Assembly (NCBI GenBank): GCA_946902985.2
Contig: OX336390.1
Coordinates: 525,902,861-525,966,860, forward strand
Length of the DNA stretch: 64,000 nucleotides
Direction: 5' to 3'
From: Meconema thalassinum
Lineage: Eukaryota > Arthropoda > Insecta > Orthoptera > Tettigoniidae
In this document: piece after piece, positions 10,345 through 21,149 of the stretch
How the letters are laid out: each line of letters opens with the position of its first letter
Position numbering within the stretch: the first letter of the stretch is position 1
Translations under genes and position numbers: made by a program
The notes under the pieces: generated by a model
What the model saw: only the letters and a program-made list of their open reading frames with translations
Told to the model about the DNA's origin: nothing
Database searches by the model: none

Positions 10345-11192
10345 CATTAAGGAGAACGTTAAAGCACAATCAATTTTGATGTACTTTTTTCTGTCCCTCT
10401 CTTGTTCTCCCCAAAAACCTCTCATAAATTCAGTATGCTTCCTGTTTCTCTCTTCTGTCCACTTCTTTCCTGATTTTTATTTTCTCATTGAGCGTTTGCT
10501 CAGATTTCTGTTTTCTTATATTTTCTCTGTATTGTTATTATTATTATTATTGGCAAGATTGATTGCAGTCTGTAATAATACGTGGTTCTATATGAAATAC
10601 GCTAATAAACATTTAAATAAATGTAATAGGTACGTGATTGAATACTATTGTAGGCTATTGCATATTATTGTAATACTCAACCAGAAGTTTTACCCGACGA
10701 TGCTCGGGTGGCCTTCAATATGTAAGGGCAATACACATATTTTACTTTATCACTTAATGAGAATTCACTAAAGTTGATTTAAGATCTTAGCTCACTTCAC
10801 TTCAGTTGTTGCTCAGACAAATGGAAGAATAACTCTTTGTAAGTCTAATTAAACAGTTATGTAACATGGGATGCAGTGGTTTAATGTAACCACAGTTCTT
10901 CGTGGTTCTGGTCCAACAATTACAATATATTCTCGATTTGATTTGCCTTTGAAGTAGGTTATTTGGGGCAATTTTTTGCATCATTTTGCCTACTAAGATA
11001 AATATAATTCAATAGTTGTATTAAGGGCTGGAATATCATGATCAACTGCATCATTCCTTAATTATGTGTCATTATTTTCATGCAAGTATTGAATGAATCA
11101 TCAGAATAGCATGCCACGGGAGAAAGTACAGTAGAATTATAGAAATGGTTAAATCGGTTTTGATGTAAATGTGTCTTTTGGGCAGATATATA
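10345..11192. other. No recognised feature
   Basis: This is AT-rich sequence. The 131-codon ORF at 10376-10771 is composed mostly of F, L, S and I codons from pyrimidine-rich DNA and shows no domain, so I leave it out. Confidence 0.5.
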
Positions 11193-11203
11193 AACTTTTA
11201 CCC

Positions 11204-11429
11204 CCGACTGGCCATGTGGTTCAGCGGTAACGTTCTTGCCTGTTGTGTGCAAGGTTGCAGGATCGAATCCTGGCGCAGTCAGTCGGCATTTGAGGGTGAG
11301 CAAATGTGAGGGAGCCGTGTCAGTAGATTTACTGACATGTTATAGATCCCCTTCGGGGCAAAATTCTGGCACCCCGGCGTCTCTAAAAGCCAGAGTAGTT
11401 AAAAGGGGTGTAAAACCAATAACATTATT
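11204..11429 (+). mobile_element. tRNA-derived SINE, family S1, with target duplication
   Basis: This is a full S1 copy with the A-box region tggttcagcgg, B box gatcgaatcc and the end accaataacattatt. It is flanked by an 11-base direct repeat aacttttaccc (11193-11203 and 11430-11440), which shows it arrived by retrotransposition. Confidence 0.92.
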
Positions 11430-11444
11430 AACTTTTACCCACAG

Positions 11445-12448
11445 ATATGGTATGAACTGTGAGGAATTATTGAGTTACGAACTCAACTCTGTACGGCATT
11501 AACATAGATTTCACACGATTAAATTACAGTAAATTGACTGTTGAAAGCCTCCAGACTCTCTCTGTCATTTAATGTGGCCTAGGAGATGACGTCTGATTTA
11601 ATCCATTTAGTAGTCTGATCTTACACCTTGTCAGTACAAAAGTATCTCCAAGTTCTGTTAAATGTTCATATGAAAAAGCGTTTCCCCGAATATATAACGA
11701 TATTGAATAACTATATCTTTGGACGTAACTCTTTGTGAATTGTAAAATGCTATAGGCTACCATATGGAAGAGAGAAAATATTTAGGGCCCACTGGACATA
11801 CAGTACTACAGAATATCTACAGCGAACTATTTTTTAACTCTTCTCCCCCAGGAATTAAAGTAAATAAATTAAAATAAAACGATATTAAATATAATAAAAT
11901 AAAATAATATAAATACAATAAAATGACATGGCACAAATAAATAAATAAATAAATACATAAATAAATGAACAAATCAATGAAAGAATGAATGAAGGGATGA
12001 ACGAATGAATTAAAGAAATCTTCATTGATGGGTAAAGCACATCTCATGAAAAATTTTGACTGCTGACTACCGTATATAACCCTACATATTGAAGGAAATA
12101 ATACATTGCTTTCTAAATTCTGAAGCTATTGGAAGGTCGTCTTAAAAGGGAAAAAGTTAATTAATTTCCAATGCAGAGGGATAAAATCGTTCTAATATCA
12201 CAGAAATATGCTATCACAACGGATATAAATCGTCCAAGTCAAGAGCGCCGAGCTGTCAGAATGGAAAGCCCGTGGTCAACAATTTAGTTCACTCTAATCC
12301 TAGACGAGAAAAAAAATGTGTAATAAATTGCTTACGATAGCCAAATGATAATTAAATAATTAATTGTATATTTTTATTACTTAGTCCGTCCCTTAAAACA
12401 AAATTATTCAGTAATTATTCAGTTAAAATGTATTACAAAAGGAAGTTC
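11445..12448. other. No gene; A/T-rich low-complexity tract
   Basis: Nothing recognisable lies here apart from AAAT/AATA-rich simple sequence at about 11860-12010. That sequence generates a false Y/L/F-rich minus-strand ORF. Confidence 0.55.
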
Positions 12449-12603
12449 TACGAGGGATGTTCAAATGAAAAGGCACGAAACGATACTGTAGGTAAAATGT
12501 ATTCGTTATTCAAAAGTAATCACCACAGGCCTGTGCTTCACTAGCCGCAGGATTCCCTGTTCCCAGAAGCCTTGTGGTTGTGACAGGAGCCAATCCTGTA
12601 AGG

Positions 12604-13578
12604 CAGGACTGCCCAACCTACGGTCCACGAGACTATTTCGTCCAGCCCGCATCGTGTCGCCAAAACGTTAAAACAACTGAAGCTTGTGAATTACATACGC
12701 TCACACTCCCAAAAAAAAAAAACACCGCCTGTTAAAGTTATCGTTGGCCAAAATGGACAGTGTTTATCCGGATCTTCCCTATCATTGTGAGGTCCGATGG
12801 ATCAGTAGGGGTAAAGTGTTACATAGGGTTTTTCAACTTCGTGCAGCAGTAGATATGTTTATGTTTGAACAAGGTCTTCAATGCCTGAGCTTTCTGATCG
12901 GTTGTGGCTGTGGAAGTTAGCACTTCTAGTTGACATTACAATGCACACAAACGTTTTAAACATGAAACTACTGGGAGTTAATTCACTTGTTTTTGATGCC
13001 TACCTTCATGTTAAGGCTTTTAGGAAAAATTATGTTTTCAGTCCTTGGCTCAACTTACGTTTGTGAACAAGCTTTTTCCAAAATGAACTACATAAATTCA
13101 AAATTTCGATCTCCTCTCACTGATGAACACTTAAAATTCTTAATAATGATTGGTACAACTAAGTTCGAGCCTAAGTGGGTAAAATTTTAAGTGCCGGTAC
13201 AAAGCAGTTCCATTCGTCGCACTAAAATACATTTTCATGAACTTTATTTCAAAATTTGATAAATAATTGTGTCAAATGAACATAAGTTTACTCTTTGTCA
13301 TTCATGCTGTATGAGTGTATTGAATATTATCGTATTTTTTTAAACGGGTTTATTAACAAAGTATTTTTAGTGTTTTATTTTTTATCCCCTTCAAATAAAT
13401 ATAGAAAACGGCAACAATATTAAGAAAACTAAGCTCAGGCAGCCACAAAACTCACCATATTGCTCCAATACTTAAAAAAAAATCCATACCATGCAAACCT
13501 CCCGGAGTGTTATTGGCCCGCAAGGTCCCCCAAATATATACAATGTGGCCCTAGTAAAAAAAAGGTTAGGCACCCCTG
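12604..13578 (+). mobile_element. Deleted hAT element nested in mariner
   Basis: The ends are inverted: CAGGACTGCCCAACCT at 12604 and its partner ending in cacccctg at 13578. They are flanked by 8-bp near-duplicates, ctgtaagg (12596-12603) and ctgtacgc (13579-13586). That duplication length is the hAT hallmark. The 975-bp element keeps only scraps of transposase. Because it interrupts the mariner left arm, it is younger than the mariner rearrangement. Confidence 0.8.
12735..13190 (+). pseudogene. hAT transposase remnant (C-terminal dimerisation region)
   Basis: In pieces and in more than one frame, the sequence gives YHCEVRWISRGKVLHRVFQL, as in the middle of GTF2IRD2/ZBED-like hAT transposases. 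It then gives a C-terminal block with GSTYVCEQAFSKMNYINSKF and LTDEHLKFL (12987-13190). That second block is the hAT C-terminal dimerisation motif (family pattern E-x-x-F-S). Stops separate the blocks and a large central part is missing. Confidence 0.75.
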
Positions 13579-13586
13579 CTGTACGC

Positions 13587-14018
13587 TGTCCTTTAGTTCG
13601 TCGTCCGATTGGAAACCACGGACGAACCATTAACAGTGACGTGTATTGTGCAACACTCCGTAGCCTACGCAAGTCCATCAAGAACAAACGGCCTGGACTG
13701 CTCACGAAGGGAGTGATTCTGCACCATGATAACGTTCGCTCACCCGTCTTTAACGTCGCACAAGGTGTATTGGCCACGTTCAAGTCGGAGCAACGTGAGC
13801 ATCCGCCCTACAACCCGGACTTGTCACTCTGCGACTTCCATCTGTTTGGTCCGTTAAAGAAACATCTCAAGGGAAAACGTTTCCAATCGGACGACGAAGG
13901 AAAGGACACCGTACAGGACTGGCACCTGTCACAACCACAAGACTTCTGGGAACAGGTAATCCTGCGGCTAGTGAAGCAATGGTACACCTGTGCACAGGCC
14001 TGTGGTGATTACTTTTGA
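13587..14018 (+). pseudogene. Mariner transposase C-terminal remnant
   Basis: The frame open from 13491 to 14018 becomes mariner-like only after about 13600. It reads VILHHDNVRSPVFNVAQGVL, then HPPYNPDLSLCDFHLFGPLK and KGKRFQSDDE, ending VKQWYTCAQACGDYF. The family normally has HDNARPH around the second catalytic D and SPDLAPSDFHLFG around the third acidic residue, so both acidic positions seem kept here. The N-terminal HTH and the first catalytic D are absent, because that half has been replaced by an inverted copy of the 3' end. Confidence 0.85.
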
Positions 14019-14079
14019 ATAACGAATAAATTGTACCAACAGTATCGTTTCGTATCTTTTTATTTGAACACTCCTCGTA

Positions 14080-15160
14080 CTATCAAGCAGACTGAATAAC
14101 TGCTCTAACACTATCGTGATGTGAGGGAAAAATACACCGCATTTTCTGTATGGTGCATTTGTTTCCTAATAGGCCTAAATATCATTTGGGGGTTGAAAAT
14201 ATACAAATAGCTTTTTAAATGACTGTATAGGCTATATTATTCATGACATTTCAAATGATGTTTTAGGTAATGAACATATACTGTAAGCAATCCCTCGGAA
14301 GGAAAGTAATGAGCTCTTGCCATGTTAACAGCTGACCATTTCTTGATGTCTCCTCGAGCAAGAATGCTGTTTTTGCATATATCTCGAAGACTGTTAGTTC
14401 TGGGGCTTAAGACGTGGTTTTTGGGGTTCCCTTGGGGCCTGCTGAATTCTGTATCTCCCATAGTGAAGCTTAAATTGAGCCGTGTCTGGTCCTTTTATGA
14501 CAAATTTGATATGTCGGTTTGATAGCCAATGCTAATTTGCTAAATTGCCTAAGTCTATAGAATGAATACGACTGTTCAAATTTAAAGATATCCACACGGT
14601 CTTAAAATTTGCAAACTTTGGTTGTGATTGCTGGAACGGTATGCTTATAGACTTGTATAAGAAACATACATACACACATACAGAATTTCTGCTTTATTTG
14701 TAAGAAGATTAACAGCTTTACTCAAATAAGACATGTTTATTGTAGGAATTGAATATTGTGGCGATATAACTAGATAAGTAAGTGGTCTTTCATAATCTTT
14801 GAAACACAGCTGTCTGGAAAATGCAATTTCCTCATTATCTGTCATTGAACAATCAAGAGTCGCTGATATTGTACTGTAGTTTAGTCTATATCTTTGCTTT
14901 GGAAGTTAATTGACGTGTGTTTGTTCTGGAAGGTAATTTCTTGTCGTTTATGCTTGCATTATTTAAAGTACAAAATTATCCTTGCATGCCCAAAGGAATC
15001 TGGAAACCGGAGCCTACACCCGAGTGTTGCTGTCAGCTCCATTTATGACGTCTGTTCACTCCGAGTACACAATTTTGTAGATGTAGTTAAGAATATAATC
15101 TGTGATCCCATTAGTTGTTACATAATTAATTATTCGAGTTAAGGTATTCTTTTTGCAAGT
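14080..15160. other. No recognised gene
   Basis: The sequence is AT-rich with short ORFs only. A cataca/cacaca-rich patch near 14670 resembles the simple-repeat zone near Helitron 5' ends, but no terminus is identifiable. Confidence 0.45.
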
Positions 15161-15169
15161 GCTTGAGTG

Positions 15170-15514
15170 TTTTTTTTTCTTTTTTTTTCGTATGGCTTTT
15201 AGTGCCGGGAGTGTCCGAGGACATGTTCGGCTCGCCAGTTTTGTAGCTGCTTCGAGACGGACACCCAATGGGTGAGCTACAAGTACCGTTGGGGAGGGAA
15301 GAAGGGAAGTTGGAATGTAAGGACGAGGAGTTGGAAGGTAGCGGCTGTGGCCTATAGTTAGGGACCAACCCCGGCATATGCCTGGAAGGAAGATGGGAAA
15401 CCACAGAAGACCATCTTCAAGGTTGCCGGCGGGGGGATTCGAACCTCCTCGACTCCCGGATGTGAGTGACTGCCATCAGTCATGCCGTAACCACCACGGC
15501 TAACTCACCCGGTA
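15170..15514 (-). mobile_element. SINE family S2, minus strand
   Basis: Read on the minus strand, it begins accgggtgagttagccgtgg and has a tRNA-like B box (ggttcgaatcc). The body runs through the gatggtcttctgtggtttcc and ggtccctaactatagg blocks and ends gcactaaaagccatacg plus poly(A), seen here as a T run at 15170-15188. It is flanked by gcttgagtg on both sides (15161-15169 and 15515-15523). Other copies are at 39148-39479 and 43922-44265. Confidence 0.92.
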
Positions 15515-15658
15515 GCTTGAGTGATGTTGATGTTAAATAAATGAATCTTGCAAAATAGCCTATAAGTTACATGAAGTTTGAAATTATGGGATTTTGCATC
15601 TACATTTGAATTGCATATGCGTCGTGTATTCAACGTGGGTCACGACTACGAAGTCTTC

Positions 15659-15684
15659 AGCTAACTAACTAACTAACTAACTAG
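15659..15684. repeat. (CTAA)n short tandem repeat
   Basis: Six ctaa units. A similar run closes the transposase ORF at 1312-1327. Confidence 0.85.
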
Positions 15685-15689
15685 CTACG

Positions 15690-16600
15690 GTAACTAATTT
15701 TCACAGTATTATCCTTAATTGATTTCAAAGCCATTGACTGCCAAGTTTATAAAAACGTTATACCATTTCTGTATATCATTTGAAGAAAATTGGTGTATTC
15801 AGTAATATTCATTGTACAAGTACCAGTTTTAATTTGCCTTTCATAAGAACAATTGCACTATACTTGTGTTCATGATTATTGCTTTGATTTTGGCCCAAAC
15901 CCGAAAATAGTAGTTGTTTACTGAGCTACCTTCAGATAATTCAATCATTTGCATATTATATATTGAAATTAAAATAATTTAATACATTCTCAATAATTCA
16001 ATAAGTTTTCATAACATTAATTAAACTATAAGCCTACCTTGATAATTAATAAATACACAAACCTCTAGGACAAAGACGATACATAGTGTTCGAAACCTAA
16101 ACGCCTCTTTCATTTTCATTTCACTGGAATCTTGTAATCAATCTTTAATTCTTTGTTTCTTGAATATCCTCTAGTTCATTGGAATCCTTAAGAAGCAGGC
16201 TTATACATCAATAGTCAATGTTTAACTGTAGTAGCCAAGGGTATCATTGAGTTGTCCATACAAGCAATGGCAATGTTTAGCTTTGAACGACAGCGCTGGT
16301 AGCTTACAGCTAAGAGCTGTCACCAATTGCATCAATACAAAACTAATAAAGAAATGTGATTGGGAGCCAGATTACACAACCGTTGAATTTATATGAAAAT
16401 ATTAATCTACTGTGTCATTGTTTAAGATTTAATTAATTGATTTGGTTATCGGGCATTCATTAGTGCATCCGTTGAAATTCAGAATATATTGCATGAGAAC
16501 GTGGTTTTTAATGAACAAATCATAGAAATGTCACACATATACAGCGTGGGAATGATTATTACAAACTTTTAAAGCCGTATTTACCAACAGGGATGACTTG
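15690..16600. other. No recognised feature
   Basis: AT-rich sequence without coding or repeat signals that I can name. Confidence 0.5.
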
Positions 16601-16609
16601 AAAGGAGCT

Positions 16610-16965
16610 AGGCATGACCGATATCGTCTATCGTAAATTAGACTGGAGACACTGTGAATTTTGCAAGTGTGTCGTAAAAATAGATTAAGGATACCGCGAA
16701 AATAGTAAATGTACAATTATCATGTGTGGTGTAAAATAGATTAGATACACCGCCAAATTAGCTACTGTGGCGCAGAATAGCTTATAGATACCGAAAAATT
16801 AATTACGGTGCCATAATAAGATAGATATACTGTACAGGGAAATTTGCTGAATTGTCACTAAGTCGAATAGAGGTGCCACGAAATTGGCCGAGGTGCCATG
16901 AATAAGGCAAGGAGTACCGAGAAATTGGTTGCGGTCTCATAAAATAGTTTGAGGATGACACTTAA
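16610..16965. repeat. Degenerate ~50-bp minisatellite
   Basis: A phrase of the type gtgccataaaatagattagata...accgcgaaattggcta recurs about six times with heavy divergence (for example near 16667, 16727, 16770, 16815, 16870 and 16935). Units are roughly 45-60 bases. Divergence is high enough that I infer an old array. No transposon ends flank it. Confidence 0.6.
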
Positions 16966-17117
16966 TTGGTTACACTATGTACCAATTTCCACATATTCAC
17001 CCTACAAAATGAGCCTGTCTTCTTTACTTTCTCACAAGCTTCCGTATTTCACGTTCAATGTTGGACACATATTGACTTTTTCTGATAGTTACAATTATTT
17101 TAGTTACAGTTATTTTA

Positions 17118-17337
17118 AAACGACTGGCTGCATGGCTCAGTTGTAACATTCTCGCCTGCTGTGCCCTAGGTTTCAGGATCGAATCCTGGCGCAGTCAGTT
17201 GGCATTTGAGTGTGTGCCAATGCGAGGGACCATGTCAGTAGATTTACTGGCATGTTAAAGATCCCCTATAGGGCTAAATTCCAGCACCCTGACGTCTGTA
17301 AAAGCCGCAGTAGTTAAAAGAAACATGAAACCAATAA

Positions 17338-17366
<29 letters not shown>
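17118..17366 (+). mobile_element. tRNA-derived SINE, family S1
   Basis: A full S1 copy beginning cgactggctgcatggctcag, with B box gatcgaatcctgg and an end of accaataac followed by about nine ATT units. Poorly matching tatttaaaa-type sequence lies on both sides and may be a decayed target duplication. Confidence 0.88.
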
Positions 17367-17368
<2 letters not shown>

Positions 17369-17484
17369 TAAAATACAGTTTCCCAGAACGATTTCATTTA
17401 GTTGTCTAATATTCCACGATTTAGTTGAGGAGGAAATCACTACAATGACCGGACATTTGATGTAATGTACTCATGGTTGGTTGA

Positions 17485-17640
17485 TTCCTCAGTCTGGGGC
17501 TGCGACAACGCGGAAATGTAGCCCCGTGTACTTTGTGTGTGTGTAGAATCTGTCTGATAACCGGTGTTAATTGTGATGGCTGTATTAGTGTGTGTTATCT
17601 ATAATTCAGGTAAGCACTGCAGACGATCAATTTCAAGTAG
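17485..17640 (-). mobile_element. SINE family S3 fragment, minus strand
   Basis: The sequence running from a gtcgcagcccc-type block (minus reading) through ccggttatcagacagattc and acaataac matches the 3' part of family S3. Better copies are at 18535-18775, 44935-45440 and 50330-50670. The tRNA-like head is missing here. Confidence 0.55.
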
Positions 17641-18480
17641 TTTTCCATTGCTACCAAATGCTACTGTCAACGACACTTGGCTACTAGATACCACCGCAAC
17701 CGGCACCTGGCACCAAACGTTGGAACATAATCGAGCGTTAATCAAATCTAACCTACAAATTGAGCTTCATACAATAAGTGTAGTTGGTGGAAGGCTCTTT
17801 CACAGGCCATAAATCTATAACATGGACCTGCCAGCTGTATATTAACTTTTGTACCGTAACACAACAATCATCATCACCATCAAATATTTGTGATTAATGT
17901 GAGGTGGTTGCGCAAGTAGTTTGAGGACCATATATCACCGTCACGTGCCAGCTCGTCCCGCAGACTCCTCACTGTGGGTGGTACACTGGTGAAAGTTCCT
18001 CCCCCAGCCTTTAACAGGGTGCTTAGTGCGTGGTTTCCACGAACTCGCACAAAAGCTTTAGGACCGCTCCCTTTCCAAGATGACAGGTGAAAGCTGCGTG
18101 TACCCATTTACCCTCTTGTGCTGCTGCGACTATTTTTATTACAGTTAAGCTGTGGCCACTTTTGAAATCCCTAATCCACCCTTAAATGGGTCTCGGAAAG
18201 TTGTAGCAATACGTCTTCTTGGAACATTCCCTTGCTTATACACCGCTCTTGGGGAGAAAAGATAAAAGCCTGTCCTACTTTGTGTTATCACCCCTTGTTT
18301 TCCAAAACTCTCACTAACGAAGGTATAGACCCTTCTTTACTTTCTCACAACCTTCCATATTTCACGTAGAATGTTTTTCTGACAGTTACAATATTCTCTA
18401 AATTGCTCATCTGCAGATCTTTGGTTTGATATTGATGCTGAGGATTTTGCTTAGTCTGCATTCAGTATCAGAGTGGGTTT
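17641..18480. other. No recognised gene; one dispersed repeat pair
   Basis: Short ORFs only. A stretch at 18327-18390 (cttctttactttctcacaa...) repeats 17015-17095 with divergence. The 75-codon minus-strand ORF at 17880-18107 has the compositional look of protein but no motif I recognise. Confidence 0.45.
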
Positions 18481-18483
18481 TTA

Positions 18484-18486
18484 TAG

Positions 18487-18521
<35 letters not shown>
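18484..18521. repeat. (GTT)n microsatellite
   Basis: About twelve gtt units. They lie beside an S3 SINE whose tails in this window often end in AAC/CAA repeats, so the tract is probably that SINE's tail on the minus strand. Confidence 0.93.
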
Positions 18522-18522
<1 letters not shown>

Positions 18523-18534
18523 TTGATTCATTGA

Positions 18535-18775
18535 TGCGGTGGTCATGTAGCAACGTGCACTTGGGTGTGTGCATGAAATCTGTCTGAAAGCCTGTGCCAT
18601 TTGCATAGATGTAGTAGTGCGTATATTCGTAATTAAGGCTAGGATTTGGAAGGAGGTGGCCATGGCCTTACGTAAGGAACAATCCCGTAATTTGCCTGGA
18701 GTAGAAGTGAATAATGACGAAAAAACACTTCTTGGATGGCTGAGAAGAGAGTCGAACCGAGGAAATTTGGATCGT
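18535..18775 (-). mobile_element. SINE family S3 fragment, minus strand
   Basis: On the minus strand it shows the S3 body: a second B-box-like block (ggttcgactctc), ttctactccaggcaaatt and ggccatggccacctcc. The distal part with the usual cagacagatt block follows. The tRNA head is replaced at about 18776 by the RTE LINE 3' end. Confidence 0.65.
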
Positions 18776-18778
18776 TGT

Positions 18779-19690
18779 TGTTTGAGTCTTCAGTCTTTTG
18801 ACTGGTTTGATGCAGCTCTCCATGCCTCCCTGTCCTGAGCTAATCGTTTCATCTCTACATAGCTACCACACCCTACATCCGAGGCAATCTGTTTAACATA
18901 TTCTAACCTTGGTCTACCCCTACAGTTCTTGTCCTCGACCCTTCCTTCCATAACTAAGCTTGCTATTCCTGGGTGTCTTAGTATGTGTCCTACCAACCTA
19001 TCTCTTCTCTTCATTAGCAGTCGCCAGAAACATCTCTCCTCTCCCACTCGCCTTAATACCTCTTCGTTTGTAACCCTATCTACCCATCTGATCTTCATCA
19101 TTCTCCTGTAACACCACATTTCAAATGCCTCAATTCTCCTCTTTTCTGCTGCACCAATAGTCCAAGTTTCATTTCCATAGAGCGCCACGCTCCAGACAAA
19201 GGCTTTCAAAAATGACTTCCTAATACCTAAATCTATATTCGATGTCAACAGATTCCTTTTTTGTAGAAGAGCTTTCCTTGCCTGAGCCAACCTACTTTTT
19301 ATATCCTCTTTGCTTCGTCCATCACTGGTTATTCTGCTTCCTAAGTAACAGAAGTCTCCTACTTCCTTCAGCTTTTCACCTGCCAATTTGATCTCCATAG
19401 AGGTTTCTGATTTATTTCGGCTGCATTCCAGTATTTTCGTTTTACATTTATTAATTTTCATCATAAATTCTTTCCGTAAGACTGAGTCCATACCATTCAA
19501 AAACTCATTCAAATCCTCAGGCTTGTCGGCCAAGATGACGATGTCATCAGCAAATTGCAGAGTTGAAATTATTTCTCCTTGAATCTTCACTCCCACTTTA
19601 AATTTTTCTCTAATTTCCTTCATTGCTTGTTCAATGTAAAGATTGAAAAGGATGGGTGATAAGTTGCAGCCTTGCCTTTGGATCTGGAGT
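18779..19690 (-). mobile_element. 5'-truncated RTE-type LINE
   Basis: The element starts inside RT motif B (about 19680) and runs on the minus strand to a 3' end reading gactgaagactcaaacaaca at 18779. A short CAA-type terminus and a compact 3' UTR are typical of RTE. Upstream of 19690 the sequence is unrelated. A partial copy of its own 3' end lies inverted at 19814-19908. Confidence 0.85.
18790..19683 (-). CDS. RTE-like reverse transcriptase, C-terminal two thirds
   Basis: This ORF is open without a stop for about 298 residues of element sequence; the 28 residues before it are read-through from flanking DNA. It begins at QGCNLSPILFNLYIEQAMKE (RT motif B), followed by LQFADDIVILADK, the catalytic FADD of motif C, then the thumb-region block FCYLGSRITSDG. 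The C-terminal segment has SVALYGNETWTI, EAFEMWCYRRMMKIRW and CRGRPRLEYVKQI, characteristic of RTE-clade proteins. Endonuclease and RT fingers are missing, so it cannot mobilise itself. The uninterrupted frame suggests a fairly recent insertion. Confidence 0.88.
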   Translation of the reverse strand: MQRQGCNLSPILFNLYIEQAMKEIREKFKVGVKIQGEIISTLQFADDIVILADKPEDLNEFLNGMDSVLRKEFMMKINKCKTKILECSRNKSETSMEIKLAGEKLKEVGDFCYLGSRITSDGRSKEDIKSRLAQARKALLQKRNLLTSNIDLGIRKSFLKAFVWSVALYGNETWTIGAAEKRRIEAFEMWCYRRMMKIRWVDRVTNEEVLRRVGEERCFWRLLMKRRDRLVGHILRHPGIASLVMEGRVEDKNCRGRPRLEYVKQIASDVGCGSYVEMKRLAQDREAWRAASNQSKD

Positions 19691-19813
19691 CTCAATAACG
19701 TGCTCCGAGAGCACAGAATGTGGCTGGATTTTTTAACACGCCACAGGTCACTAGAAGGCAATTTGGTCACGCTTAATATTTTTAGCAGCTGCTATTTTGC
19801 TTTCGCGATGTAG

Positions 19814-19908
19814 GGTGTGGTAGCTATGTAGAGATGAAACGATTATCACAGGACAGGGAGCATGGAGCGCTGCATCAAACCAGTCAAAAGACTGAAGACT
19901 CAAACAAC
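19814..19908 (+). repeat. Inverted copy of the RTE 3' end
   Basis: The sequence ggtgtggtagctatgtagag through gactgaagactcaaacaaca matches the minus-strand RTE terminus at 18779-18872 with about five differences, but lies on the plus strand. It sits about 125 bases upstream of the truncated RTE copy. Confidence 0.85.
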
Positions 19909-19909
19909 A

Positions 19910-20560
19910 GTAAATGTTATGACAAAATTACTTAATGTATCCTGTTTAACTGCCTTTGAACTGGTATTAATATAATTAGTGTGTAAAAATATTGTCTCAA
20001 TGTAAAAAAAAAAAATATGCATGTATTGCAAAATGTCAATATCATCCGGGAGTTTTCACTGCGCGTGAGCACACTGACTCAACGTGTGCATTTCAAAGAA
20101 AGATTTGTTCACAATTCAAGTAAATAACGTAAACCATTAAGAAACAATTAACTTCACTTGAATCAAACTATCTTAGAAATGCAGAATGTTGCACGAGAAG
20201 TCACACGAAGGCAAATAGCCATGGCAGTCATAAAGCACTCAGGAATGGGACAGACGAGACTCTGACACTCGTCAAGGTCAAGCGCCAGGGAGAGATGCTG
20301 GGAGAGACGAAACAGGCGCCCAAAACTCTACCGCAAATAGCAACATAATTATTAAGAAAATTCCAAAAGTGCAGCAAACAGCGGCAAACACTCGCGTGCT
20401 AATAACATTATTATTGTAAATCTAAGATTGGTGAGTTATGGGGACAGATGATTTATACGTTTCAAGAGACCATGATTCATATGGATATGAGAAACTTGAT
20501 GTTTCAGTGACATAGGATCCATATCTTTAGTAAATGTTCATATTTTTCAATTTTATAATG
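19910..20560. other. No recognised feature
   Basis: AT-rich sequence with no domains, repeats or terminal structures that I can identify. Confidence 0.5.
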
Positions 20561-20569
20561 GCTAGCACT

Positions 20570-20925
20570 CATGGCTGTTGCCTCTGAAGTACGCGTTTGA
20601 TTTCTGCCAAGAAATATAGTTTTGGTCTGATGGATGGAACGGTCACACTCAGCCTAGTTAGACAAAACTGAGAAGAGGTGAATTCGATTCCTACCTCCCT
20701 CTGCCATTTTAAAAATTGTTTTCGGTGTTTCCCCTCTTCAATCTAGGCTAATGCTAGGATGATTCGTAGTTCAAAGGCACAGCCACCTCCTTCCCAATCC
20801 TAGTCACAGTTACAAATATACACACAATATAACACAGCTTATCATACAAACTCCACATACACTATAGTAAACGGGGCTGACGACAACTATAATCTAGCAC
20901 CCAAATGAAACAACAACCACCATGT
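20570..20925 (+). mobile_element. SINE family S3-like copy
   Basis: A weak tRNA-like head (gctagcactcatggctgttg...) leads into a body with caatctaggctaatgctag, ggcacagccacctcctt, cacacaatataacacagctt and the distal acggggctgacgacaac. Family relation is by shared block order; divergence is high. Confidence 0.6.
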
Positions 20926-20989
20926 TTTTTTATAATGTTCCAGTTTTTTTATATTTTACCCACTCTGAAATTAAAATATTGTTTTAGTT

Positions 20990-21135
20990 GTAGCTGTAAA
21001 ATCCCCATCCCGCATTCGCCTGGAGTAGGAGTGGAAAACCACTGAAATCCACAGAAAACCACTTCCAAGATGGCTGAGGTGGGAATCGAACCCAAATGGT
21101 GCTGACAGTGGCTATCCTGAGTGTGGTTTTTCCTG
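20990..21135 (-). mobile_element. SINE family S3 fragment, minus strand
   Basis: On the minus strand it contains ggttcgattcccacctcagc followed by ttggaagtggttttctgtgg and ctactccaggcgaatgcggg, the central S3 blocks. Confidence 0.6.
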
Positions 21136-21149
21136 CGTTTCACCACACT

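Larger units (their letters stand above)
12451..14077 (+). mobile_element. Palindromic mariner element with nested hAT
   Basis: The outer ends are inverted (CGAGGG/AGTGTTCAAAT then AAAAG and ACGAAACGATACTG) and flanked by TA at 12449-12450 and 14078-14079, as expected for mariner. The inversion continues well past the usual ~30-bp end. Bases 12451-12603, plus 13587-13620 after the hAT is removed, mirror about 13880-14077, with a ~20-base indel. The left arm is therefore an inverted copy of the transposase 3' end and has replaced the true 5' half. Only the C-terminal third of the transposase remains. Confidence 0.82.

Noticed and set aside
10376..10771. 131-codon plus-strand ORF as a membrane protein
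   Set aside because: Hydrophobicity comes from pyrimidine-rich DNA; there is no domain pattern or supporting context.
11817..12047. Y/L/F-rich minus-strand ORF
   Set aside because: It is generated by AAAT/AATA low-complexity sequence.
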